DNA from: Azadirachta indica
Taxonomy: Eukaryota > Streptophyta > Magnoliopsida > Sapindales > Meliaceae
Assembly: GCA_022749755.1 (NCBI GenBank)
Contig: CM040442.1
Span: forward strand, 18,574,457-18,638,456
Direction of reading: 5' to 3'
Length of the DNA stretch: 64,000 nt
How positions within the stretch are numbered: position 1 is the first letter of the stretch; every line of letters starts with the position of its first letter. Positions 1 to 11,439 of the stretch are shown in pieces. Both the position numbers and the translations under genes were made by a program. The notes beneath the pieces were generated by a model, which did not search any database, was not told the DNA's origin, and saw only the letters and a program-made list of their open reading frames with translations.

Positions 1-535
1 TCGCCAAACTCTTAAGTAATGGATGATCAACGTCATCTCCTTCTCCTACACAAGATACTGACACTTAGTGTTATTAAGCTTACAACTCTTGTGGGCAATA
101 GACTGAACATCCTGAATCAATGCGTTCTCAATAGCATAATTCAAGACATTAGTGTGCAGCTCGAAAGGTTTAGAGTAGTTGCATAGCGCTAAAACTGGCT
201 CCGCTATTATTACTACTTAAGGTCTACGAAGAATCTTTGGCTGGCCAACGTGCATTCCCATGCCTCCTTCTTAAGCAAGTTCTTTAAATGCATTGCCCTC
301 TTCGAGTACCTTAAAATAAAGTGTCGACAGTAGTTGACAAGCCTGAGAAAGGATCTTAACTCAAAAATGCAAGTAAGGAGCTTCCATTCTTCAATGGTGC
401 GTACCTTGGCCGTGTCTATATGTATTCGCCTATCAGATATCTTCTGCTCAAGAAACACTTCCTCTTGTTGGGCAAACAAGCATTTCTCTAGTTTTATATA
501 AAGTTTATTTTTTCGAAAAAATCTATAAAACACAC
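1..535 (-). pseudogene. gypsy pol fragment: reverse transcriptase end plus RNase H start
   Basis: The frame at 533-213 (minus) carries the RT C-terminal signature: NKLYIKLEKCLFAQ, then a degraded FLG.I block, then LRSFLRLVNYCRHFI (family: LRSFLGLVNYYRRFI) and the KLLKK-like linker. Continuing left (212-60) in another frame is the start of the RNase H domain, with PFELHTNVLNYAI (family PFEVHTDASDFAIG) and a later HYLRVWR block at 1-32. A frameshift separates the parts and the catalytic Asp of HTD is changed to Asn. Function when intact was cDNA synthesis for retrotransposition. It is now a fossil. Confidence 0.75.
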
Positions 536-559
536 CTCAAATACTTTATATGCTCTTTA

Positions 560-2000
560 AGGTGATTGATTTGACAACCTTAACTCATCCCGGCTCTTTG
601 TTATATGCAAACCTTAGCCTTGTTGCCAAATCCTCTACAATTAAATATTGGTTAGCACAGAAATCAATCAAAGCCTTGAAACTTATCTCATTTGTGTTGG
701 TGACGATATATTTCAGTGTCTTCCTAGGCTTTAGCTTCACTGCTACCTTGGGTTTAACCACCTTTCCTTTAAGCATCTTTAGCCTTCATAGCATTGAGGA
801 CGCATGCCAAACCTATTTAGGCATCCTCGATTTTTTTGTACGAGCTAAGTATGGCATTGAGTTTACTCTGCTGTACACACTCTTTTGTGTGATGTGCCCA
901 CTACACAAGTAGCACATTTATTGTTTTTACTTGTCTCACTACTTGTTATAAGCCTTTTGTTGCCATCTCGTCGTTCGTCATCTTTCTGTGGCCCCTTTTA
1001 TATTGTTGGGGTTTCGACTTATGAGGTTTATCTCCCTCACCTTTCTCTTAATTACCTTGATTAGGTTTTCTGTTTTGGTTTTATTTTGCAGGCTTTTGAC
1101 TATACTAGATCAAAGTTTTAGCTATTACAATTACCGAAATAAGGTCTTGTACATTTTTTCGCTTATACTTTTACAGCCCATGATTGCAAACCATCAAGGA
1201 AAAACCAACAATAGACTCTTATTTGGAATGTCGGTAATCTTGATCATTAAAGAATTGAATTCTTGTACATATTTTTTAAACAATCACCATTTTCTCAATT
1301 CTCGAGCCCCGAAGTTTCCATATAGTAGCCTCTTCAACATTTTTAGGGTAGAATTATCTTTTCAATTTTACCTCGATGTATCCCAAGTGTCAGTATGGCA
1401 TAATTTCCTCTCCATCTTCATGTGTCGATGTCTTGACTATAGTGCTGCATCACTATTGAAAATAAGAGTTACACTATTTATCTTGAACTCATCTTCATTC
1501 AGTTGAGTGGCATCGAAGTGATGCTCCATCATTCGTAAGAAATTCTCTATTTCCTTAGCATCTCACTTGCCTGAAATCTTGGGAGAATCCAAAAGCCGAA
1601 CTCTTGATGCGCTACTTAAAGCGACATTTGAAGTGATAACGGTTTTCCATAGTGTGAGATCTTAGGAAACTTTTGACAAACTCCGCCTTCATCGCATTCA
1701 CTTCCACCATTACCATCTTCTTAAAATCATCTATAGCCTGCTTCATAAACTCAACAAATGTGTCAAAAGTTTGTTCGAGTCTACTCTAAATAAAGGCAGC
1801 CATCGCATCTATTTGACAATCCATTACTTTATCATCAAGTGTCAAAACGCTCATGAATGTCGTTCAAAGACAACTCAAGTTTCGCTAGCTTAGCTTCAAA
1901 AGAGCGCACCATTTCTTTCAACACTATCCTGTCTTTCGACACCGTCCTTGTGCCTTGGGTACGTCTACGCTCCTTTTGAACCAACTCAGTAACATTACTA
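560..2000 (-). pseudogene. gypsy gag-protease region, decayed
   Basis: Minus-strand reading gives gag around 1990-1500, with a charged coiled N-terminal part and then the motif PKISGK*DAKEIENFLRMM (family: GxRDAKEvENFLWxME) interrupted by a TGA. A degraded CCHC knuckle (CATCVVGTSHKRVC) lies near 880-920. At 776-585 an aspartic-protease-like segment reads FKALIDFCANQYLI (family: ALVDTGATHNFI), with the catalytic DTG lost to DFC. Frames change several times. The opposite-strand open frames at 550-912 and 988-1506 are shadows of it. Confidence 0.65.
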
Positions 2001-2235
2001 CACTTAAGGTCCTTTAGCAGTCATTAGAAATTTTCTAAAACTAAACTTCATATAAATAAGATATTACTACTGCAGGTTCGCAACAATTTTCTCCACAACA
2101 AACCAACAACTAAGAACTTCACAACAAATATCCGACATCAACCAAAGCAAGGGCTTTGCCACAATAATCAAAGCCCTAGATTCTACAATCAAGGCTTTAT
2201 AAGGCCAGCTTACCACACAAAGATTACACAAACTA

Positions 2236-2247
2236 GCTTTGATACCA
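2236..2247 (-). other. primer-binding site, initiator tRNA-Met type
   Basis: The minus strand reads TGGTATCAAAGC, one mismatch from TGGTATCAGAGC, the common plant retroelement PBS complementary to initiator methionine tRNA. It lies ten bases inside the CAACA end of the LTR, as expected for the 5' end of the minus-strand gypsy element. Confidence 0.7.
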
Positions 2248-2257
2248 AACTATCATG

Positions 2258-2711
2258 TGTTGGAAATTCGAATTTTTCGTCGCCGTACAGCACCTAACTC
2301 TAACTTGCTAAAAAACTAAATTAAGTAAGCCTTAAATTGCGAAAATCAATTTGTACATTTGTGTGTTTCTAAGTGCTATGAGTTTTCTGCCCAAATCAAC
2401 TCAAAACAAATGCAAAGATAAGAGAGGAGAGAGAGCACAACGAGAGAGTAATGATGGAAAACGGTAAGTGTTTCTTCATTCTTCCAAAACAAGTTATATA
2501 TATATACATATATATCTCTATGTGTATATGTGTGTGACAAGCACTTTAAATGGCTGACATTTTGAAGCAATATTTTATACATAATAAACTATAAAATATT
2601 TTACCTACCACCATTAACACAAAATGGGCCATTTGGGCATTAATAGTTATAGAGTTATAGTGCGTGCTACAATGCCAAGCTGTTGCTTGTCCTACTTCTT
2701 GCTCAGCTGCA
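2258..2711 (-). repeat. 5' LTR of the minus-strand gypsy element
   Basis: The plus strand begins TGTTGGAAATTCG next to the PBS, so the minus-strand LTR ends with CGAATTTCCAACA. The segment is non-coding, with a TA/TG-rich microsatellite at about 2490-2535. The far boundary is inferred from a CA dinucleotide and from the start of Tat-like RT coding at about 2716. The partner LTR is outside the window, so the length cannot be confirmed. Confidence 0.5.
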
Positions 2712-2715
2712 TATG

Positions 2716-5265
2716 AAATGGTCCAAATTGAATTTAGCTTACTGACCAAGTCGGAGAAAGCTACAAATCATGTGGGCCATTTGAAAGCCACATTTGATGT
2801 GTTGTAGGGAGCTAACATGAAGCTAAATCTAAAGAAATGTGTGTCTGGTGTTATGGAAGAGAAGTTCCTAGTATAAAAGCAAACCTTAACAAGATCAGAG
2901 CTATCCTTAATATGCGACTACTCCGAAACGTGAAAAAGATTCAACAATTGTTGAGAAGGATCACGATGCCGAATTGCTTTGTCTTCAAGGCAACTAACAA
3001 ATGCCATACCTTCTTTAAAGCTTTAAAGTAGCAAAAGTCTTTGCAGTAGACAAGAGTGCGATGATGCTTTCGCATGGCTGAAGGAATACTGACAATGTAG
3101 CAATGTTATCTAAACCATTTAGGGGAGAGTAGTTGTTTCTCTACCTTGCTGTTTCAAATGTCGCAGTCAGCTCGATGCTAATATAAGAGTAGGACGGGGT
3201 GTAGAGGCAATATATTACACTAGTTGCGCATTGTTGTATGCAAAGACATGTTATTTGTTAGTAGAAAAATTGGCCTTAGCCTTGGTTATTGCCTCACGAG
3301 ACTACGACCATATTTCCAAGAGCATACTACAATGATACTTACCGACCAACCACTCTGACAGATCCTGCAAAAAGTGGACATATCTGGGTGACTAACTCAC
3401 TAGGCTCTAGAGCTAAGGGAATTTAACGTTAAGTTCTAGACATGCATAACTATTAAAGGATAGGTCGTTGCCGATTTTGTAGCCAAATATGTTGACGACT
3501 AGGTGGTAGAGATGTCGTGGTGGAAGCTAAGATATAGGTATCGCGGATGCAAAGAAGGAAACGATGCTGACTTGGGTGCTTCATGTTGGCGGCTCATCAA
3601 ATGTTTAAGGAAGCTACGTCAACATAATATTGACTAGTCCAAAAGAATCGAGATACAGTATACTTTGAGGTTCCTTTTCAAAACTCAAATAATAAGACAA
3701 AGTACGAAAATATAATTGTAGGGATGAAGTTAGCAAAACACTTGGGGCTGAAAAGTTGAAAATCAAGAGTGACTCCTAGTTAGTAATGAATCAAGTAAAT
3801 GGGACTTACCAAGCCAAAGGCGAGAATATGCAAGCATATATAGAAAAGGCTAAGGAATGGCTCGGCAGATTCAAGACCGTAGAAATTGAGCAAATACCTT
3901 GAGAAGAAAACTCACTAACAAATATGCTAGCCAGGCTTGTAGCGGCAGATCAATAACAAAAGTTTTGACCCTCTCGAATACCTAGAGGTCTCTTGTATCC
4001 CTTAACCAAGACCCTAGGAGCCAAGGTGGTAATAACAAAAACATGGATGGATGTTATTCAACAAAATTTGGAAAGGAAAGAGGTGTCGGCTGACAAGTTG
4101 AAAGCCAAGAGGTTAAGTTACACGGCAGCATGGTGTACTCTAGTTGACGGGGTTTTATACCACCGTGGGTTTTCTCTCTGTTATCCTAAATGCATAGGGC
4201 TAAGTATGCATAAAACTTGTTGAGAGAAATCCATGAAGGAATCTGCAAAGACCATTTAGGAGGAGGAACCTTGGCACAAAAAGCATTGCGACAGGGGTGC
4301 TATTCGCTAGCCATAAAAAAAGATGCAAAAGAATTCGCAAGAAGATGTGAGTGATGCCAGAAGATTATAAGTATACAAAGAGAACTTGCTGAAAAGTTAA
4401 CAAGCGTGAACAATCCCTAGCCTTTTATGCAATAGGGAGTAAATTTGATTTGACCACTACTAACGGGGAGAGAACAAGTCAAATATGCTACAGTAACAAT
4501 TGATTATTTCACCAAATCAGCTAAAGCAAAAACCATTGTCCTCTATCACAGAAGCAAAAACAAAGGAGTTCATTTGGAAATCCTTGTCCGTAGATTTATT
4601 ATATTCCACACCATTTATCACCAACAATGGCAAACAGTTTGATAATGCAAGATTTCGAACCTTTAAGGATAGATCACTGATTTTTCTCTCTAGCACATCC
4701 AAAGGCCAATAGAGAAGTCGAAGTGATTAACAAGATTATAAAGCTCTGTCTTCAGTCAAAGCTAAAGGGACAAAAAGGGACATGGCAGAAGAATTGTCAT
4801 AGGTGTTATGGCTACATAGGACAATGCCACAATCTTCTATAGGAGAAACACCTTTGTGATGTTATTTGGCACTGAGCTATTATTTCTGTAGAGATAGGCC
4901 TACTAACATTCAGGACTTGAGTCTTCAATGAGGAGGAAAACGATCTCGTCATGGTAGAGAGATTGGATGTTGTAGAGGAGGTCAGACACTAAGCACAGAT
5001 ACGAGCGATGGTCTGCAAGCATCAAGTGGAACTATACTACAATAAGACCATGAAGGAAAAAAGTTTCTGAGATGGAGATTTGGTGTTGTGGCAAGTTACA
5101 CTGAACACACAAGAACCCAAGGACGAATGTCTTGGTCTTAATTGGAAGAGCCCTTACAGAGTGGCTCAATGTACTAACCTCAGCATGTATTGGCTAGAAC
5201 GGTTAGACGGAACAAAGGTGAAGTATCCTTAGAACGTAGAGAGCCTACATCGATATTACTTATGA
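2716..5265 (+). pseudogene. Tat-like gypsy pol: RT end, RNase H, integrase (decayed)
   Basis: From 2716 the reading gives the RT tail (LTKSEKATNHVGHLKATFDV, then MKLNLKKCVSG). The 2837-3031 frame has IKANLNKIRAILNMRLLRN (family: IEANPEKIRAILDMxxPRN). RNase H pieces span about 3120-3560, and a second RNase H-like segment, with NQVNGTYQAKGENMQAYIEK, spans about 3650-3950. The H2C2 integrase finger region (4215-4400) reads LREIHEGICKDHLGGGTLAQ. The core region reads ITEAKTKEFIWKSLSV and NNGKQFDNARF (family: SDNGTQFDN), and a C-terminal part runs to about 5265. The tract has many in-frame stops and shifts. The motif set is typical of the Tat lineage. Confidence 0.8.
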
Positions 5266-5454
5266 GAATCAGCAAGGTAGTACACAACCCACCATGGGAT
5301 GGCGAACAAAGAGCACAACCCAAAAAGAGTAGAAGTCATTGTACACTTTATGATAGCTTCATCCAAATATTTCCCTAGATTACTAGCAAAGGGCGCTGTC
5401 CAAGGAGATGATGAATATCAATGTATTGCACTATTCTTATGAAATGTTAATAAT
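5266..5454. other. non-coding spacer after pol
   Basis: Region between the last recognisable integrase block and the 67-bp tandem repeats. The open frame at 5190-5378 begins in an integrase tail and continues as non-conserved sequence. No separate gene is seen. Confidence 0.4.
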
Positions 5455-5830
5455 ATTGCATGCCATTTGATGTTGTAGGTATGTCTTAGCTTAATCCATT
5501 GCAACGTTATTTCGAGTTCACATAAATGCCAATATGATATCGTAAGTATACCTTGGCTTAATCTGTCGCAACCATATTCCGAGTTTGCCTAAATGCCAAT
5601 CTAATGTCGCACATATATCTTGGCTTAATTCTTCGCAACGATATTTTGAGTTAGCTTAGACACCATGTGATGTTATAGGTATATCTTGGCTTAATCCATG
5701 GTAACAATATTCTAAGTTTGCCTAAACGCCAGTTTGATATCGTTGGTGCATCTTAGTTGAATTTGTCACCACGATATTCCGATTTCACCTTAAGGCCAAT
5801 CTGATACCATAGGTGTATCTTGGCTGAATC
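5455..5830. repeat. 67-bp tandem repeat, about 5.5 copies
   Basis: The core CTTGGCTTAATC (with variants) recurs at 5485, 5552, 5619, 5685, 5752 and 5819, spacings of 67, 67, 66, 67 and 67 bases. Between cores the phrases GCAACGATATTCCGAG and TGCCTAAATGCCAATCTGATATCG repeat with substitutions. The array lies just downstream of integrase, the hypervariable 3' untranslated position where Tat/Ogre-type elements are known to generate satellites. Confidence 0.85.
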
Positions 5831-6229
5831 GATTATGTGCTCAAAAAAAGCTAATAGTTCGCCTCGATCAGGATCATTGTCGAAACCTGGATGTCGGTCC
5901 AACAAGTAAAATTGCATTGAGGTAGCCCTTTAGGTTTCAGACTAAGTATTATCCTCGAGTGTGTTACCACAGTAATCTCTTATGCTACGTGCCTTTCCCT
6001 ATACTACTATAGGTTTTATTACGCCAATATAATATTTTCATGTAGATGTCACTATGAGATTACTTGGAATGGCACCTAACAAAATGATGGCACGCTGCAA
6101 AGATAACGTGTAAAAGGGATTTATCAAACAAAATGACTCCATATTGGAAAAGGAAAAAATTGTCAAATTAAACAAAACTTTAGCTGTCACAGCACTAGTT
6201 TGCAATTACATAAAAAATAAAAATAAATG
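5831..6229. other. non-coding stretch, nothing recognised
   Basis: About 400 bases between the 67-bp repeats and the antisense fragment. No conserved frame, RNA gene or repeat is seen. Confidence 0.3.
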
Positions 6230-7250
6230 ATGGAAAATTCATGTAGCAAGATCAGCAGGAGCGTCGCCAAAAACAGCACAGCCATCCTTCGTCTCTTCGG
6301 CATCCCAAGCAGCCTTCAATGCCAAATACTCCTCCAACTTGATGGGGAAGTTCATCTGGCTCACATCAAAGTAGTTGTCCTTCTCATAGATCTCCCTATG
6401 GCATTCTTAGTAACCAGTCAGCCAGCTCTCTTTCTGTCTAGGCCACTGTCGTTGCATCGATTCCTTCTTTGCTACCAATGGTTCCTTAGTCTTGGCACGA
6501 CTCACGTCAGCAGCGGCAACAAAATCTCGAAGTCAACCTAGCTCAGCTTCGGCAATGACCAGCTCGGCCTCTTCCTTGGTTGCCCTTTCTCGAAAAGACT
6601 TTACCTCCTTTGTAAGGCAAGGTACCTCTTCTTTCTTAACCTTCATTGCTTGATTAAAGGAGGCCGTCGACTCTCAGAGATTAAGGATGGTAGCATTAAC
6701 TTTATACAACTCCTCATTCTTGGTGTGGACATAGGTAGTGAGCTGAAATATAAAGGAAAGGGTCAGGTTAAAAGTCAAGCCTAAAAAGAGATACTCGAAG
6801 CTAAAAGAGATATATCTTGAATATAGTATTCTCCACTATGGCCCAAAACTTGCCAAAGGGCTTGCTCATCTCTTGAGTAGACCACCCTAAAGGGTTGGTC
6901 CTTACTAACTCAATTACCATGCTGACAAACTAGACGGGAATTGAAAGCAAAACCTCGGTAAGATGTTCTGAGGGAGCCTAAAAAGATCCTAGAGCTATGC
7001 TAGAGGGACCTACCACTTGCTTCTGCTTCAATAGTTAGGGAAACGAAGGCTTTTCTTTGGGCACTATGACGCTAGTAGGAGGTTGTTGGCCCTTAGCTGA
7101 AGGCCTCTTAGTACCTTCCATTCTTAACTTTTGAACCTTGTCCTTATTGTCCGTGGCCACTTTCACTAGCTTTCTCTTGCCAAAGTCAAAGCCACTGTTA
7201 GTCTTTCCTACATCAGCCATATCTTGCCGACATAGCTCTTGAAACAATTG
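6230..7250 (-). pseudogene. antisense coiled-coil-like ORF remnant inside Tat element
   Basis: Minus-strand reading gives Glu/Lys/Ala-rich helical text. The 7247-7035 frame has SGFDFGKRKLVKVATDNKDK. Further left come YVHTKNEELYKVNATILNL and AMKVKKEEVPCLTKEVKSF, then VSQMNFPIKLEEYLALKAAW, ending near 6240. A pyrimidine-rich TTTCAG-type acceptor precedes the YVHTKNEEL segment, so the original gene may have had an intron. There are several in-frame stops. Antisense extra ORFs between pol and the 3' LTR are reported for plant Tat elements, and this fits the position and character, but no specific motif proves it. The function of such ORFs is not known. Confidence 0.4.
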
Positions 7251-8799
7251 ATCTGCATAAAAAGAAGGGTTTAGAAAAAAACTAAAGAAGAGAAGGGGAA
7301 AGGGATTAAAAAGTCACACACCTTGGATATAAGAGTGCTCAAGAAATGAAGCCAACATTAAATAACTATGCCAGGTTGGTAAAAATGTGTCGATGGTGTT
7401 AATCCTTGTTAACGGAAGAAATAAACCCAACGTTAAAACTGGTGTCATTGTCAAAGAGAAGGGCTTTTGAAGTACACATTGCAAGAAAACAATAAAGTAA
7501 CTGTTAGATGTTGACTTGGTAAGAAAGAAGCCAAAACCTAATCAATAGTAAAGACTCGGTTCACGAAAACTTAAAGGGAAACGAATTTGAATGTTGTCCT
7601 CCATAGCATATTGACACCATGGCCCATTAATGAAGAAGCATTAGTCCTTTCAAGACTTATTGGAGGTAGGGTTGCCTATCACGAGCTCGCCCTTACTGGG
7701 TTGATTATTAAGATGGAAGGAGCCATGGTGGTCATCATCGAGGTTGGCCTTTATGGTGTAAAAATAGCAAAAGTCCCAAGGAGTTGGTTCAGTTCTGCAT
7801 TATTTCATGTAAAGCACCCACGTGCTACTGATACACCTCTAAGCATTAGGGCTTAATTAGGCAGGGCTAATAGAAAAGTGGTGGAGGACACGAAAAACAA
7901 AGGGTTAAAGAGAAAGCATAAGCCCTAAGCAAAGGGAATTTAAATTAAAGGCAATTAAACCTAAAAGGGGTTGGCTTGGTGATTCCTTGGGAGCTATGGG
8001 ATGCATTATCACCTTAAAGGGGATCGTGTAAGTAGCTCAGTTAAGATCCAATAGATCTTGGGTCACAGCCTAGGGAAGGAAGTCTATCGCATAGGGAACT
8101 GTGTCGCTAAAGATACGACAGTTTCGTCTCGATGGAGGGGCACTTAAGAGAGTGGAAGTGTCAAAGGCAGTAGGGTGAGCAACAGTTAGGTGAAGGCAGC
8201 TACCTACTTCGAGCTCCGTCTCTTATAAGTTAGATGTTAAATCAGTGATTACACATCATTAGGGCCTTTATGGTTAGAACATAAGATTCTATTTTTTGGT
8301 ATTGGGAATCCTAGCCTACTACTTATATACTTGGAAGGGCAGTCTAGACAACCTCAAATACATTCCAAGGAGGAATTCAAACAAAAAACCATAGAATGCA
8401 TTTTTTAAAGCATCAAAATATCTACAGTGAACTTTTTAGAATAAACAAGCAACAAGAGGCCTAACAAATCATTAAGGTACCATTCCTTTGGAAAAGCCAC
8501 CTCGAACATAGCAAGAACAGGAAAATAAATAAAAAGCATGATGAACAGAGTCTACAATCACGTCACCTATAACATGTCACCTATAACAATGGAAGTGTGA
8601 ACTTTCCCAAATTTCAAACATATGTAGGCAACACAAAACATTAGCAAATAGGGAGAACATGGTAAACAAGAAGAAAGAGAACAAGGCATATAAGAAGAAA
8701 AGTTGCTAAAAAGAGGGCAATGATAGTCGGAATCACTAAATTGAGAAGTAACAGATGTGACAGGTGATGGAGAGCACTACAATAGTTAAAGAAATATTT
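7251..8799. other. non-coding/degenerate retroelement sequence
   Basis: No conserved frame is visible on either strand. The plus frame at 7587-7856 (89 residues) has no family features and probably arises by chance opposite decayed retroelement sequence. It may contain the N-terminal part of the antisense ORF, too decayed to define. Confidence 0.3.
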
Positions 8800-9740
8800 T
8801 CAAAGACAATGAGAGTAAAAGTAAGGTAGAATAAAGAAGAGTGACTTTTTCCTTAATTTATACCTAGGTTGGAAAGAATCAATGTTGTTAAATTGATCCA
8901 ACAGTTAGAAAGCTGCCGTATAGCTTAGAGTAACTGTTGAAAAGATGCCCTTGAAGTAATGAGTATGAAAATCCTATTAAATGCATGATTGATGAAACTG
9001 TTATTAATGAGTTTTATAGATGTCAAAATTCAAACAATCTACCATGTGGAAGTTGCCGAGAAGAAATCTGTTTTAAATTCTTCTGTTGCCGAGATGAAAA
9101 CCAAAGTAGTTTCCACGCCTCTTGATGACTCCAGGCTTGAAACTAGGGAGGTTCTATTATGGGAAGATCCTTTAACAGCCATGTGTCATCCATAAACTCA
9201 AAAGTGAATACCAACATGGCAAGAGATGAAATATAATTAAGACATATGAAGGGTAGGTGACTATAAGGGCAACTACCTTGGAGGCATGCTTGAGCCACCA
9301 CGATACTATCATGACATAATCTGAATCATATGCCGCAAGCTTAAGGTTAAAACATTTAACCTAAGCCTATTAGGTGGTAGTAGTCTGATGATAGGTCCTA
9401 CAGCACCTAGTTTGTTCATGGGACCCATAACTAAAAGGACTCTAATCATTACCTATACTATCAAATGAAAAATATAGAGTCATTACAAGAGCAGACAAAA
9501 GTAAAGTTACCTGGGTCTTTATCCAACAACAATCTGTTAGCAATTGACACCTAAGATGAAGGACAATGGAGGTTTTGTGTCCTCGACATAAAATGAGTGC
9601 ATAAGGATAAAAGTCTAATTGATGGTATAGTCTCCATGATGGTTAGAACAGTAGTTGTGTAAAGAGGATGTTTAGAGGAAAACCCATCTTTTCCTCCACC
9701 TATATAAACCTCAAGCTTTTATTGGCAAAAAGTTGGATAA
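8800..9740 (+). repeat. possible 3' LTR of the Tat-like element
   Basis: Non-coding sequence ending with a promoter-like block, TCCACCTATATAAACCTCAAG, at about 9693-9713; TATATAAA at 9701-9708 is a good plant TATA box. The position after pol, tandem repeats and the antisense fragment suggests an LTR, but no partner LTR is in the window and the ends are not defined. Confidence 0.3.
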
Positions 9741-11130
9741 TTTATAACACATTATTTTGATAATAACAAACATTAATATTTTTAACTAACCTATTTTTCT
9801 TGTAATATTTATTGTTATACTTCTAGCATGAAGAATTGGAATGCATTTGTGAATATACAAAAAGATCCAAAATAAAAGCATTTATGAAGAGCGAAAATAA
9901 AATCCCCAAGAGCAATTTGAAGAATTGAAGACACACACATTAGGTAATTTTTTTATTTTCTAATTTATCTTTAAAATTGAATATTGATTTACACTTAAAA
10001 GCTCAAATTCGTTTTTCATTAAAATAAATAATTTTTAAAACTTTTCAAAAATTCATATGCTTATATCATTTTAAAGTGAATATTTTGAATATGTGAAAAA
10101 TAGTTTTTTTTTAATAGACAAACTGAAAGGTTTTAAAAATGCAAGTTTTTAAGTGTAAATCAATATTCAATGTGGAAGTGTGGAAGTGTCAAATGCAAGT
10201 TTTTCAATTTTTAAAAATGGAGTAAAATGTAAAGTTTTCAAACTTGGCAGAAAATAGGTTCAGAGAAACTTGATCCAGCAGAACCAATTCAGACTAATTC
10301 GATCAATCGAACCGATGGTAGAATGTAGAGTTTATAGGTTGGTCGACCGAATCGAACCGCATCAATCAATCAACTGATCCTTACAAATCAATAAATTGAT
10401 TTTTTGAGTTTTCATTATAAAGTTTTTAACTTTTACTTGGTCGACCAAACATACTTCTTTGGTTGACCAACATTCATAAAAATTTGAATTCTTAATCCTT
10501 TAACAGTTAGTTTTCCAATTTTTACTATAAATAGTAGGCTAAAATCACTTGGAATAAGTTTTGCACCTTTGGAAAACTTTGTTACATATCTTAGAAGTGC
10601 AATGTAAAGAATTTGAATTTTCATTTATAAATCAAACATCCAATTCATACACACTCTAATTTTTTATTTGTGTTATTCTTTGGAAGAGAGCGTTTATATT
10701 TTTTCTTGATAGAATTCTTTTATCAAGGTTATTTCTTTATAATTATCCACTTGGTTGTATTTGCTTGCCTTGGTATGAAGGCATATTAATGGAATCCTTA
10801 AGCTGGTTGGCTTAGAGGCATGGACGCATGCTAAAGTTTGCCAAACCATATAAAAACCATTATGTTTGATCTCTCTTCGTGTGCTCTTTATTTTTGTTTA
10901 TACTTGTATTTGTTATATACATTACTCTTACATACTTGAAGCTTAAATAGTTGGCATTTACTTATTGGTGATAAGATTGTGTATTGAATTCATTGTACTA
11001 TACCTTAGAAAGATTTGAGTTACTTGGTATTGATATTGGGTTGCTTTAAATTTGTTAAAATCCTTAAAAACTCAATTCACCCCACTCTTAGTTACCTTAG
11101 CGGTATTTCATACTTAAGATGCATGCATGA
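9733..11130 (+). repeat. old LTR remnant, copia Maximus/SIRE-like
   Basis: The segment opens with TATTTTGATAATAACAAAC and ends near 11075-11095 with CTCAATTCACCCC, both phrases common at the two ends of plant Maximus/SIRE-type copia LTRs. A promoter-like ACTATAAATAG lies at about 10525. Between them are phrases such as GGTCGACCGAATCGAACC. No coding frame is conserved. Assignment is by recalled sequence style only. Confidence 0.35.
9976..10171. repeat. 25-bp perfect inverted repeat with 146-bp loop
   Basis: The arm at 9976-10000 contains TTGAATATTGATTTACACTT and the arm at 10147-10171 contains its exact reverse complement, AAGTGTAAATCAATATTCAA. Pairing continues through the flanking A/T bases to 25 bp. 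It lies inside LTR-like sequence. The intervening 146 bases are AT-rich and non-coding. Confidence 0.85.
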
Positions 11131-11439
11131 TCATTTGTGTTCTCAACTTATTATTTCTTTTATATGTTGTCTGACTTGAGCATCGGAGGGGGTCTACTGG
11201 AAACACTATCAGTGCCCACTAACTTTTTTTCTATCTTGTAGCTATATACTAAGGTAAGAGCCCAGACTCATTCAAGGCTCTTGCACTATCAAATCCAAAC
11301 TGTTTGTTGAGGTGACACCAATATTCCGTCATATTTCTACGAGTATAAATAGTATTTGTTGATTGGGGTTCGTTCTACGTGGAATACATATAGTAGTGAG
11401 TTGAATTTTAGCATCAACAATCTTAACAAAAAGAAAAAT
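11131..11439. other. LTR-end-like non-coding sequence
   Basis: At about 11168-11205 the text CTGACTTGAGCATCGGAGGG resembles the U5 region of plant Tat-type gypsy LTRs. No gene or clear boundary is seen. Confidence 0.3.

Larger units (their letters stand above)
1..2711 (-). mobile_element. Ty3/gypsy LTR retrotransposon remnant, 5' half (minus strand)
   Basis: Read on the minus strand, the order from right to left is LTR, primer-binding site, gag, protease, reverse transcriptase end and RNase H start, which is the order of a Ty3/gypsy element. The rest of the polyprotein (integrase, 3' LTR) would lie left of base 1. Every domain carries stops or frameshifts, so it is inactive. At about 2716 the sequence switches to the plus-strand RT of a different, Tat-like element, so this element probably inserted there. 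The right boundary is set by that switch and by a CA end and is only approximate. Confidence 0.75.
2712..9740 (+). mobile_element. Tat-lineage Ty3/gypsy retrotransposon remnant, 3' part
   Basis: Plus-strand RT end, RNase H, an additional RNase H-like domain, zinc-finger integrase and integrase core follow each other to about 5265. Then come a 67-bp tandem repeat array (5455-5830), a minus-strand coiled-coil-like fragment (6230-7250) and a non-coding segment with a TATATAAA box at about 9701, which may be the 3' LTR. This order (pol, tandem-repeat 3' UTR, optional antisense ORF, LTR) is known for plant Tat elements. The 5' part is displaced beyond the window by the minus-strand gypsy insertion. 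The right limit is an estimate. Confidence 0.6.

Noticed and set aside
988..1506. 172-residue plus-strand frame
   Set aside because: It is the opposite strand of a gypsy gag region whose minus reading shows gag motifs.
7587..7856. 89-residue plus-strand frame
   Set aside because: No family features and located within decayed Tat element sequence.
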